Shown here piece by piece: positions 51,162 to 58,291 of a DNA stretch of 58,291 nt. This DNA is from Kitasatospora phosalacinea (GTDB taxonomy: Bacteria > Actinomycetota > Actinomycetes > Streptomycetales > Streptomycetaceae). The stretch is taken from the NCBI RefSeq assembly GCF_000717185.1, contig NZ_JNYE01000038.1, positions 1 to 58,291 of the forward strand, read 5' to 3'. Made by a program: the position numbers and the translations under genes. Under the pieces are notes generated by a model. That model made no database searches and was not told the DNA's origin. It saw only the letters and a program-made list of their open reading frames with translations. How positions within the stretch are numbered: the first letter of the stretch is position 1; each line of letters opens with the position of its first letter.

Positions 51162-52460
51162 TCAGCGCTCGTACGTCATCTCGGGGAAGCGCGCCGAGGG
51201 CCCGTCCAGCAGGTGGTCGTCGCGGCCGCGCAGCCAGCGGTCGAAGAAGGAGGCGGCGTAGGCGCGGGTGGCGGCTCCGGCGCGGGCGGGCGGGAGGTCG
51301 CCGATGTCCTCGCGCAGGGCGTCGGGGGAGAGGGCGCCCTGGCGGGCGAGTCGGGGGAGGAGGGCGGCGGCGTCGGTGTAGGACCCGTGGCGGGAGCCCT
51401 CCAGGGTGACGTCGGCGTGCCAGCCGGTGCTGTGCTGCCACAGGGCGTCCCAGCCGGGCTGCTGGTGGTAGGAGCCGGAGTCGGGGCTGCGGGTGCCCAT
51501 CAGGAGGAAGGGGCGGTCGAGGCCGTCCTCGGCGACGCTGGGGAGGAGGACGCCGCTCTGCCCGTCGGGGCCGGGGAAGTGCAGTTGGCCGTCGAGGTCG
51601 ATCGCGGCGGCGATCCGCGGGTCGTCGTGCATGGCCTGCAGGGCGGTGAAGCCGCCCGCGGAGTGCCCCGCCATGCCGATCCGGTCGAGGTCCAGGGCGG
51701 CGGCCAGCCCGACGGGCAGGCCGGGCCGTTCGCCGAGGCAGGCGAGCCGGTCCAGGACGAGGCGGGTGTCGGCGACCCGGGCGTCCAGCGACCTGCGCAG
51801 CACCGCGCCGATGTCCAGGTTCGGGTCGCCGAGCATGCCGGGCAGCACGGACGTCGCCAACTCGCCGTCGGGGAAGGCCACTTCGGACGCCTCGTAGGTG
51901 TGGTCGACGGTCACCACCACGTACCCGCGGGAGGCCAGGTCCTCGACCAGCGCCGTCCCCCAGGTGCGCGGGTCGCCGAGCCCGGCCGAGTACAGCACGA
52001 CCGGGCGCGGGCCGCCGGGCAGCACCGGGGCGTCCGTCCGGGCGTGGGTGCGGATCGACGACCAGTCCGTACTGCCCGGCGTGACCGAGTAGTTGATCGC
52101 CCCGATGCCGTCCGGCCCGCCGAAGTGGGCCCCGGCGGCCGCGGTCATGTACGGGGCCCGCGGGCCGTCGGCGGAGCGGACGGCCGGGTACCAGAGGCTC
52201 ACCATCAGCTCGCGCGTCCGCCCGGCCGTCCACGGGTCGGGCCGGGAGTCGTCGGAGATCCGCAGCGAGGTCGTCCCGATCGCGAACGGCCCGCTGGGCT
52301 CCGGTAGTTGCGCCGTCGCCTGCCGCGCAACCGTCGCCTGCTGCGCACCCGCCCCGGCCCCGCTCCCGGCCGCCGCCGCCGTGCCCGGCAGCCCCGCCGT
52401 CGCCGCCAGCGCCGCGAGCAGCAGCGCCGCCCCGATCCGTCGTCCCCGCTCGCCCGTCAT
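51162..52460 (-). CDS. Secreted alpha/beta hydrolase (PAF acetylhydrolase-like)
   Basis: A 432-residue exported hydrolase. A signal peptide (about 1-33) is followed by an alpha/beta-hydrolase fold with the nucleophile elbow GHSAGG, the oxyanion-side segment VVLYSAGLG, and a C-terminal His in EGSRHGSYTD. This fits the platelet-activating-factor acetylhydrolase/dienelactone-like esterase group. The substrate is unknown. The ATG at 52460 follows AAGGGA. It reads convergently with the FAD oxidase gene. Confidence 0.9.
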   Translation of the reverse strand: MTGERGRRIGAALLLAALAATAGLPGTAAAAGSGAGAGAQQATVARQATAQLPEPSGPFAIGTTSLRISDDSRPDPWTAGRTRELMVSLWYPAVRSADGPRAPYMTAAAGAHFGGPDGIGAINYSVTPGSTDWSSIRTHARTDAPVLPGGPRPVVLYSAGLGDPRTWGTALVEDLASRGYVVVTVDHTYEASEVAFPDGELATSVLPGMLGDPNLDIGAVLRRSLDARVADTRLVLDRLACLGERPGLPVGLAAALDLDRIGMAGHSAGGFTALQAMHDDPRIAAAIDLDGQLHFPGPDGQSGVLLPSVAEDGLDRPFLLMGTRSPDSGSYHQQPGWDALWQHSTGWHADVTLEGSRHGSYTDAAALLPRLARQGALSPDALREDIGDLPPARAGAATRAYAASFFDRWLRGRDDHLLDGPSARFPEMTYER

Positions 52461-52577
52461 CGGAAGTCCCTTCGTGTCCCGTGCCTGCTGACGGGCACCA
52501 CCGTACGGGGACGAACCGGCGGACTGCGTCGTACCGCAGGGCCAACCGGCGGGGTGATACCGGGGTATGACGCCCGA

Positions 52578-53150
52578 TCAGGCGCCGCCCTTCCGCCCGG
52601 GGAGGGAGAGGAAGGTGACCGCGGCGGTGGCCGCGGTCAGGGCGAGGACGAAGGCGCCCAGGGTGAAGAGGCCCAGGGTGAGGCAGGCGGTGAGGGCGAG
52701 GACGGCGAGGGAGGACAGGAGGGCCCCGGCGCGGACCGCCGCGCGGCCGGTGGCCCGGGCGGCGCGCAGCGGGCCGCGGCGGTGCCGGAGCCCCGCCAGT
52801 GCGAGCAGGCCGACGAACGGGAAGGCCGTGGTCAGCGCCCCGAGGTCCCGGTCCCGGGCGAACAGCGAGTCCGCGTCCACGGAGAACACCTCGGCCGCAC
52901 CGAACACCGCGGCACCGGCACCGGCACCGACCAGGACGAGCACCGCTCCCACCGGCCGGAGGGCGGAGGCCCCCCGCGGCGGTGCCGTCCGGCCCGACTG
53001 CGCGCGCTGCGCCTCCAGGAAGGCGGCGAACCGGCCCCCCGCCCCCCGGAGGTCGAAGGCCAGGACGCAGCCGGTCGAGAACGCGGCGATCCCCCAGCAG
53101 AGCAGGAACGCGAACCCGGGATCCGGATCCGCCCCGGTGGCCATCAGCAC
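52578..53150 (-). CDS. Four-segment hypothetical membrane protein
   Basis: A 190-residue protein with hydrophobic segments near the N-terminus (FAFLLCWGIAAFSTGCVLAF), at about 65-85, 105-125 and 145-175, so probably four membrane spans. I do not recognise the family. Start: GTG at 53150, which has GAAGGGG at good spacing; an ATG two codons later is the alternative. The gene lies 70 bp downstream of the MFS transporter gene on the same strand. Confidence 0.65.
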   Translation of the reverse strand: MLMATGADPDPGFAFLLCWGIAAFSTGCVLAFDLRGAGGRFAAFLEAQRAQSGRTAPPRGASALRPVGAVLVLVGAGAGAAVFGAAEVFSVDADSLFARDRDLGALTTAFPFVGLLALAGLRHRRGPLRAARATGRAAVRAGALLSSLAVLALTACLTLGLFTLGAFVLALTAATAAVTFLSLPGRKGGA

Positions 53151-53221
53151 GGTCGGGCCCCTTCGCGTGCGCAGTGCTGCGGCACTCGTACCACGGGGCG
53201 GCCCGGCAGGAGAGGACCCCG

Positions 53222-54406
53222 TCAGCCCAGCGCGCGGGCCCGGCGCAGCAGGAAGGCCCCGGAGGCGGCGGCCAGCACGGCCATGCAGGCGGTGAAGACC
53301 AGGCCCGCGTCGGACAGGCCGAGCGGGCCGTCCAGCAGGCCCACGCCGACCACCGGGATCGAGATGCCCAGGTAGGCGACCACGAACAGCAGCGAGAGCA
53401 CCCCGCCGCGGTGGGCCTCGGGCGCCGCCGCCGCGACCTCGCCGACCGCGCCGCGCAGCGCCATGCCCTGCCCGGCGCCGCCGACCAGGGCGGCGAGCAC
53501 CAGCGGGGCGAGGGCCTCGGTGGCCAGCGACAGGGCGAGCAGGCCCAGGCCGCCGATCAGCACCAGGCAGCCCAGCGGGAGCGCCCGCCGCGCCCCCAGC
53601 TTCGGCACCAGCAACTGGCCGCCGGTGGACGCGAAGAACGCCGAGGCGACGACCAGGCCGACCACGGCGTGGTTGTGCACCCCGACCTCCTCGGCCAGGA
53701 ACGCGGGCGTCACCGAGGTGAACACCCCCAGCAGCGAGAACCCGGCGAACGCGGCGACCGCCGCGGGCACGAACACCCCGCGCACCTCGGCGGGCAGCGA
53801 CGGCCGCCGCGCCCGCGCGGTGCGCAGCGGGCGCGCCCCGGCGACGCTCTCCGGCAGCGCGCGCACCACCGCGAAGGACAGCGCCAGCAGCACCAGGTGG
53901 ACGGCGAACGGCAGCGTCAGCGGCCGCGCCGCGTACTGGGCCAGCAGCCCGGCCAGCAGCGGCCCGCAGCCCAGGCCGCCCATGTTGGCGGCGGTCGCGG
54001 CGAAGCCCGCCCGGGCCCTGCGGTCGGGCGGGGCGAGTTCGATGACGTACGCGGTGGCGGTGCCGGTGAACAGGCCCGCGGCGAAGCCCGACAGCAGGCG
54101 GCCCGCGAACAGCCAGGCCAGGCCCTGCTCGGCGAGGAACACCACCGCACTGGCCGCCGCGCACCCCAGGCCGCACAGCAGCACCGGCCGCCGCCCCACC
54201 GCGTCCGAGACGTTCCCGAACAGCAGCAGCACGCCGATCACCCCGAGCGCGTAGACGGCGAACACCACCGTCACCATCAGCTCGGAGAACCCGATCCGCT
54301 CCTGGTACAGCCCGTACAGCGGGGTGGGCAGCGTCGTCCCGGCCATGCAGACGGCGAACGCCGCCGCCGCCCCCAGGTACCCGCTGCGTCGGCGATCGGT
54401 CACCAC
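53222..54406 (-). CDS. MFS transporter
   Basis: A 394-residue major facilitator protein with about twelve hydrophobic segments. The A-motif-like loop GNVSDAVGRRPVLL comes after the second span, and a charged central loop (ARPLRTARARRPSLPAEV) divides the halves. This group usually exports small drugs or takes up sugars; the substrate cannot be told. Two consecutive GTGs (54406, 54403) start it. The neighbouring membrane protein gene may be in the same transcript. Confidence 0.9.
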   Translation of the reverse strand: MVTDRRRSGYLGAAAAFAVCMAGTTLPTPLYGLYQERIGFSELMVTVVFAVYALGVIGVLLLFGNVSDAVGRRPVLLCGLGCAAASAVVFLAEQGLAWLFAGRLLSGFAAGLFTGTATAYVIELAPPDRRARAGFAATAANMGGLGCGPLLAGLLAQYAARPLTLPFAVHLVLLALSFAVVRALPESVAGARPLRTARARRPSLPAEVRGVFVPAAVAAFAGFSLLGVFTSVTPAFLAEEVGVHNHAVVGLVVASAFFASTGGQLLVPKLGARRALPLGCLVLIGGLGLLALSLATEALAPLVLAALVGGAGQGMALRGAVGEVAAAAPEAHRGGVLSLLFVVAYLGISIPVVGVGLLDGPLGLSDAGLVFTACMAVLAAASGAFLLRRARALG

Positions 54407-54495
54407 CCCACCGTAGGCAGCGCGCCGGACCCGGGGGAACCGGCGCGCCGGGGGCGGACGGGGGCGGACGGGGGCCGACCGGCCGTCAGGACGTG

Positions 54496-54535
54496 CCGCG
54501 GCCCCGGCCGGGAGGGGGCCGGGCCGGGGCCGCGG
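54496..54535 (-). terminator. 14-bp stem hairpin
   Basis: Arms 54496-54509 and 54522-54535 pair perfectly around a 12-nt loop. On the minus strand it lies 30 bp beyond the stop of the small ORF at 54566, supporting that ORF as a real gene. Confidence 0.7.
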
Positions 54536-54565
54536 CGGTCAGCGGGGGTGGGTCAGCGGGGTGGG

Positions 54566-54739
54566 TCAGTGGCGGCGGCTCCGGGTGGTCAGGCGCAGGG
54601 CGGCGCCGGTGAGGAGGGCGAGGAGGGCGAGGAGGGCGGCGGAGACCCGGTGGTCCTGGTCGAGGACGGTGGTCAGGCCGACTCCCGCCGGGGTGTGGGC
54701 ACGCACCATGTGGAACGGGAACGGCACCCGGTCCAGCAC
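54566..54739 (-). CDS. Possible small membrane protein
   Basis: A 57-residue frame from a GTG at 54739, ending at the TGA at 54566. It reads VPFPFHMVRAHTPAGVGLT, then VLDQDHRVSAALLALLALLTGAAL with one clear hydrophobic segment, and ends RSRRH. The frame remains open further upstream with Pro/Ala-rich sequence but without a better start. A terminator-like hairpin follows. No family was recognised; the reading could still be chance. Confidence 0.35.
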   Translation of the reverse strand: MLDRVPFPFHMVRAHTPAGVGLTTVLDQDHRVSAALLALLALLTGAALRLTTRSRRH

Positions 54740-54864
54740 GGCGCCCGGCTGCCCGGGCCGCTCGCCGCGCTGATCGTCAACTGCCGCTGAAGCTGGAGCC
54801 GCCGGTGCAGTCGGGTTCGGAAGCCGACGGGCCGAAGCGGGCGAACCGCCACATAATGGGCCGT

Positions 54865-55119
54865 ATGGCTGACAAGACGAGCAGTGCGGACCGGCCGGCC
54901 TCGGTCACCGTCGGCGGCCGCAACGTGCGCATGAGGACCATCGCGTTCCTGATACTCGGGGTGCTGGCGGTCTGGTTCATCGCCGTGAACACCGCCTCCG
55001 TGAAGATCCGCCTGTGGATCCCCACCGTCACGCTGCCGCTGTGGCTGGTCCTCCTGGTCACCCTGCTGGTCGGTGCCGCCCTCGGCTGGCTGCTGGCCCG
55101 TCGGCGGCCCAGGGGCTGA
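54865..55119 (+). CDS. LapA-domain protein (DUF1049)
   Basis: An 84-residue protein with two membrane segments: FLILGVLAVWFIAVNTASVKIRLWIPTVTLPLWLVLLVTLLVGAALGWLL carries both spans and the VNTxSVxIxLWI turn typical of LapA/DUF1049. The ATG at 54865 is preferred; an ATG at 54856 is only nine bases upstream. In other bacteria LapA relates to lipopolysaccharide assembly. In Gram-positives the role is unknown. It ends 6 bp before the convergent phosphatase gene. Confidence 0.8.
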   Translation: MADKTSSADRPASVTVGGRNVRMRTIAFLILGVLAVWFIAVNTASVKIRLWIPTVTLPLWLVLLVTLLVGAALGWLLARRRPRG

Positions 55120-55125
55120 ACGGCC

Positions 55126-56298
55126 TCACGCGGCCACGGGGACCGCTGCCGGTTCCGCGGCCTCCGCGGCCTCCGCGGCCTCCGCGGCCTCCGATGCCTC
55201 CGCCGCCTCCCCGGCGGGGTGGAAGTCGCAGAGCAGCAGCGCCGAGTCGTCGTCCGGCCCGTGGCCCGTCCACTCCTCGACGTCCGCCCGCAGCAGGCCC
55301 AGGGCCTGCCGCGGGCAGGGCGGTGCGAGCACGGACGGGGCGCGGTCGGTCAGCGGGTAGAACGTGCCGGAGCGGTCGCGGGCCTCGGTCAGGCCGTCCG
55401 TGCAGAACAGCAGCCGGTCGCCCTCGCGCAGGGTCAGCACGGTCGGCCGCGGGGCGGGCGCCCCCGTCAACGCGGACAACCCGAACGGCGGAGCCGGGTC
55501 CAGCTTCGGCAGCACCGGCACCGACCCGCCCGCCCGCAGCAGCACCGGCACCGGGTGCCCGTGGTCCAGCAGCACCGTCCGCCCGTCCTCCCTGACGTCC
55601 GCCAGCAGCGCCGTGACGAACCGGTCACCGGAGGTCTGCTCGGCCAGCGACTGCTCGATCCGGGCCGCGAGGGAGCCCAGGTCCGGCGCGACCGGCGCCG
55701 CGTTGCGGAACGCGCCCAGCACCACCGCCGCCGCGCTCACCGCCTCCAGCCCCTTGCCCTGCACGTCCGCGACCAGGATCCGCACCCCGCCCGGCACCTG
55801 CACCGCCTGGTACAGGTCACCGCCGACCCGGGCCGTCCGGTGCGCCGACCGGTACGACCCCGTCAGCTCCACCGGCCCCAACCGGGGCGGCAGCGGCGGC
55901 ATCAGCACGTTCTGCACCGTCTCCGCGACCGCCCGGGCGTCCACCAGCTCCCGCTCCGCCCGGATCCGGGTCACCGACACCCAGCACGCGGCGATCGCGG
56001 TGAACGCGATCCCGGCCAGCGCGACCCACACCCGGGTGTGTCCCCACAGCCCGTCCCACACCGCGATCAGCAGCACCAGCACCGACCCCAGCAGCGCCGA
56101 GCCCAGCACCGTCCGCGGCGTCCCCCGCCCCGCCGCCAGCGCCGGGCCCGCCGCGAACAGCGGCAGCAGCCCCAGCGCCGGCCCCAGCAGCAGGTCGCCC
56201 AGCGCCACCAGCACCATCGCCCCCACCGGCAGCACCCACGGCCGCGCCCACCACCGCCCCCGCCCGGTCCGGCCCGGCTCGTTGACGGTCGACGACAT
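55126..56298 (-). CDS. PP2C-family SpoIIE-type serine phosphatase
   Basis: A 390-residue protein. Two to three hydrophobic N-terminal segments (about 20-125) anchor it. A PP2C domain follows, with the metal-binding motifs ARVGGDLYQAVQVPGG, ILVADVQGKG and LLFCTDGLTEAR, and the final DDDSALLL. SpoIIE-like enzymes dephosphorylate STAS antagonists to release sigma factors; one candidate partner is the STAS protein encoded at 10676-11044. The C-terminus is an Ala/Glu repeat (EASEAAEAAEAAEAA) encoded by a short DNA tandem. The ATG at 56298 follows GAGAGGAAG. Confidence 0.92.
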   Translation of the reverse strand: MSSTVNEPGRTGRGRWWARPWVLPVGAMVLVALGDLLLGPALGLLPLFAAGPALAAGRGTPRTVLGSALLGSVLVLLIAVWDGLWGHTRVWVALAGIAFTAIAACWVSVTRIRAERELVDARAVAETVQNVLMPPLPPRLGPVELTGSYRSAHRTARVGGDLYQAVQVPGGVRILVADVQGKGLEAVSAAAVVLGAFRNAAPVAPDLGSLAARIEQSLAEQTSGDRFVTALLADVREDGRTVLLDHGHPVPVLLRAGGSVPVLPKLDPAPPFGLSALTGAPAPRPTVLTLREGDRLLFCTDGLTEARDRSGTFYPLTDRAPSVLAPPCPRQALGLLRADVEEWTGHGPDDDSALLLCDFHPAGEAAEASEAAEAAEAAEAAEPAAVPVAA

Positions 56299-56666
56299 CT
56301 CGTGGCTTCCTCTCGCGTGTGCGCGCTTCCGCGCGGGCCCGGCCGGGTCGGGCCAGGTCGGGCCGGGACGGGCGCCCCGGGGGAGCCCGGCTGACACCGG
56401 GCAGACACCCGGCGGCACCGTGAACACGCCGGGGACAGGTCGGCGGCAGCCGCCGACCGCTGGGCTACGACCCTACCCACCCCCCACCGCCCCCGGTAGG
56501 GCCCTTCGCCCCGCGCCCCCTCACGCCCCGCTCACACCCGCAGGGACCGCGCCCGAAAAGATGCGCCCCCGCCCGGACGGCGGTACGAAGGGCCCACGGA
56601 CGGCGCACCCGGCAGCGGGGCGGCGTCCGCGGCCGTACCGCCGCACGCTCAGGAGAGGACACCGGG

Positions 56667-57215
56667 ATGTTCGAGGAACGACGGGCCCGCCGCCAGGCCA
56701 ACCGCGCTTTCGACCACGGCGAAGGCGTCACCCGCTACCAGATGCACCAGAAGGTCCTCGCGATCGGCGACGACTACTGGATCGACGACGACTCCGGCGA
56801 CCACGTCTACAAGGTCGACGGCAAGGCGATGCGGCTGCGCAAGACCTTCCACATCGAGGACCGCACCGGCCACCGGGTCGCCACCGTGCAGGGCCGCGCG
56901 CTGCGGATCAAGGACTCGATGGAGATCGAGGACGCCGACGGCAAGCGCATCGCCATGGTCAAGAAGGCCCTGATCAACCCGCTCCGCGACCGCTGGCACA
57001 TCGAACAGGCCGACGGCCCCGACCTCGACGTCCACGGCAACGTCCTCGACCACGAGTACACGATCGAGCGCGACGGCCGAAAGGTCGCCGAGGTGTCGAA
57101 GAAGTGGTTCCGCCTGCGCGACACCTACGGCCTGGAGATCGGCCCCGACGCCGACCACACCACCGTCCTCGCCGCCGCGATCGCCATCGACGCGATGACG
57201 CACCCGGGCGACTGA
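56667..57215 (+). CDS. LURP-one-related (Tubby C-terminal-like) protein
   Basis: A 182-residue beta-barrel protein. It begins MFEERRARRQANRAFDHGEG and has YQMHQKVLAIGDDYWIDDDSGDHVYKVDGKAM, followed by repeated DxxGxR turns typical of the LURP-one/DUF567 (Tubby-like) fold, and ends DADHTTVLAAAIAID. These are membrane-phospholipid-associated or scramblase-like folds of unknown function in bacteria. The ATG follows AGGAGAGG. Confidence 0.9.
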   Translation: MFEERRARRQANRAFDHGEGVTRYQMHQKVLAIGDDYWIDDDSGDHVYKVDGKAMRLRKTFHIEDRTGHRVATVQGRALRIKDSMEIEDADGKRIAMVKKALINPLRDRWHIEQADGPDLDVHGNVLDHEYTIERDGRKVAEVSKKWFRLRDTYGLEIGPDADHTTVLAAAIAIDAMTHPGD

Positions 57216-57608
57216 GCGCCGGGGCCGAGGGGGTGAGCGGGGAGGCTGCGGGAAGGCCTGGGAGGCCGAGGACGGCTGCGCAGCGGACGGTCGGTTCCGC
57301 TCCGCGGTCAGGCCCTCGGCGGTGAGCTGCCAGGAGAGGGCGGCGGTGCCGCGGGGGCGTGGCGGGCCCTGGCCCAGGTGAGGCCGCCCGCCGGGGCGCA
57401 GGCCGTCGCAGCGCTCCCGGACGGTGGTGGCGCCCCGGGTGACGGGGGTAGAGCCAAGGACGGGCACTCGGTCTGCAGCAGCAGCCGGGTGCCGGAGGTG
57501 TGGACGGGCCCCGTGTCCGTCGGGTGGCGCCGCCCGCCATCCCGGGGCGGTCGGGTGTGGTGACCGCCCACGTGGGCCGCCGGGCGGTCCGTTCCTAGCG
57601 TGGCCGCC
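57216..57608. other. Intergenic region before the SDR gene
   Basis: No convincing gene. An inverted repeat GACCGCCC (57562-57569) / GGGCGGTC (57582-57589) lies just before the SDR gene and may be its operator. Confidence 0.5.
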
Positions 57609-58291
57609 ATGGATTCCCACGAGACCCCCGACGGCCGCTTCCTGGCCGGACGCACCGCCATGGTGACCGGGGCCGCCGCCGGCATCGGCCGGGCCTGCGC
57701 GGAGGCGTTCGCCGCGGCGGGCGCGCACGTGTACGTCGTCGACCTGGCCGCGGCGCCCGCCGAGGAGCTGGCGGCCCGGATCGGCGGCACCGCGCACGTC
57801 GCGGACCTGTCGGACCCGGACGCGGTGGAGGCGCTCCCGGCGGACGCGGACATCGTGGTCAACAACGCGGGCCTGCAGCACGTCGCCCCGGTGCACGAGT
57901 TCCCGGTGGAGCGGTTCGCGCTGATCCAGCGGGTCATGGTGGAGGCGCCGTTCCGGATCCTGCGCCGCACCCTGCCGCACATGTACGGGCGCGGCTGGGG
58001 CCGGGTGGTCAACGTCTCCTCGGTGCACGGCCTGCGCGCCAGCGCCTTCAAGTCGGCGTACGTGACGGCCAAGCACGCCCTGGAGGGCCTGAGCAAGACC
58101 GTCGCGCTGGAGGGCGCCCCGTACGGGGTGACCAGCAACTGCGTGAACCCGGCGTACGTGCGCACCGCGCTGGTGGAGCGGCAGATCGCCGCGCAGGCGC
58201 TGGCGCACGGCATCCACGAGGACGAGGTGGTCGAGCGGATCATGCTCGACCGCACCGCCGTGAAGCGGCTGATCGAACCGGACGAGGTCGC
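57609..58291 (+). CDS. 3-hydroxybutyrate dehydrogenase-like SDR (3' end cut off by window)
   Basis: A short-chain dehydrogenase incomplete at the window edge (227 codons seen). Motifs are TGAAAGIG (20-27) for NAD binding, NNAG, and the catalytic Ser138, Tyr151 and Lys155 (SSVHG ... YVTAK). The sequence around DIVVNNAGLQHVAPVHEFP and NPAYVRTALVERQI matches 3-hydroxybutyrate dehydrogenases, which interconvert 3-hydroxybutyrate and acetoacetate. The ATG at 57609 has a weak ribosome site. An inverted repeat precedes it. Confidence 0.88.
   Translation, partial: MDSHETPDGRFLAGRTAMVTGAAAGIGRACAEAFAAAGAHVYVVDLAAAPAEELAARIGGTAHVADLSDPDAVEALPADADIVVNNAGLQHVAPVHEFPVERFALIQRVMVEAPFRILRRTLPHMYGRGWGRVVNVSSVHGLRASAFKSAYVTAKHALEGLSKTVALEGAPYGVTSNCVNPAYVRTALVERQIAAQALAHGIHEDEVVERIMLDRTAVKRLIEPDEV

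Overview
This is a very GC-rich actinobacterial chromosome segment, best matched to Streptomyces or Kitasatospora. The evidence is the strong G/C bias at third codon positions, frequent GTG starts and 4-bp GTGA/ATGA start-stop overlaps, plus typical family markers: a WhiB-like protein, an SsgA-like protein, a SigB-type sigma factor with STAS and HATPase regulators, two CebR-type operators, secreted glycoside hydrolases with CBMs, and a tiny bL37-like ribosomal protein. No tRNA, rRNA or CRISPR array was seen.

Left part (1-15 kb): a DUF6230/DUF6114 membrane pair; 5-oxoprolinase subunits pxpB and pxpC without pxpA; a MoxR-type AAA ATPase coupled to a metallopeptidase/VWA protein, with a large unrecognised protein upstream; an MpaB-type oxygenase; bL37; a WhiB-like regulator; a stress-type regulatory block (HATPase, STAS, sigma factor with a candidate self-type promoter); SRPBCC, SsgA-like and PRC-barrel proteins; and a MarR regulator divergent from a SAM methyltransferase, separated by a striking seven-unit, exactly 14-bp-period operator-like array.

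Middle part (15-39 kb): a secreted GH5-FN3-CBM2 cellulase with two CebR boxes around its promoter; a PfkB sugar kinase; an ISL3-type insertion element (18.5-21.0 kb) with long terminal inverted repeats and a passenger gene; small regulators and enzymes; then a region rich in secreted proteins. That region holds a coupled pair (27.2-29.3 kb) and a three-gene operon (31.9-35.2 kb) that share a four-cysteine module resembling aerolysin-type beta-pore formers. The operon lies divergent to a small exported protein and two secreted seven-repeat RCC1 propellers. Alkylation-repair genes ogt and alkB sit between the two loci.

Right part (39-58 kb): a two-gene conflict/defence module (trypco2-like protein plus a trypsin-like-NACHT STAND protein) abuts a truncated HAD gene, which marks an insertion or deletion junction. 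Next come a UvrA2-like ABC ATPase, a secreted GH13 amylase with two CBM20 domains, a response-regulator gene that looks split by a frameshift, a Tat-exported FAD oxidase, a secreted alpha/beta hydrolase, an MFS transporter, a LapA-like protein, a PP2C/SpoIIE phosphatase, a LURP-one-like protein and, cut by the window edge, a 3-hydroxybutyrate dehydrogenase-like SDR.

The most promising candidates for undescribed biology are the four-cysteine secreted protein family with its divergent RCC1 partners, the 14-bp operator array, and the trypco2/protease-NACHT module at a broken gene.
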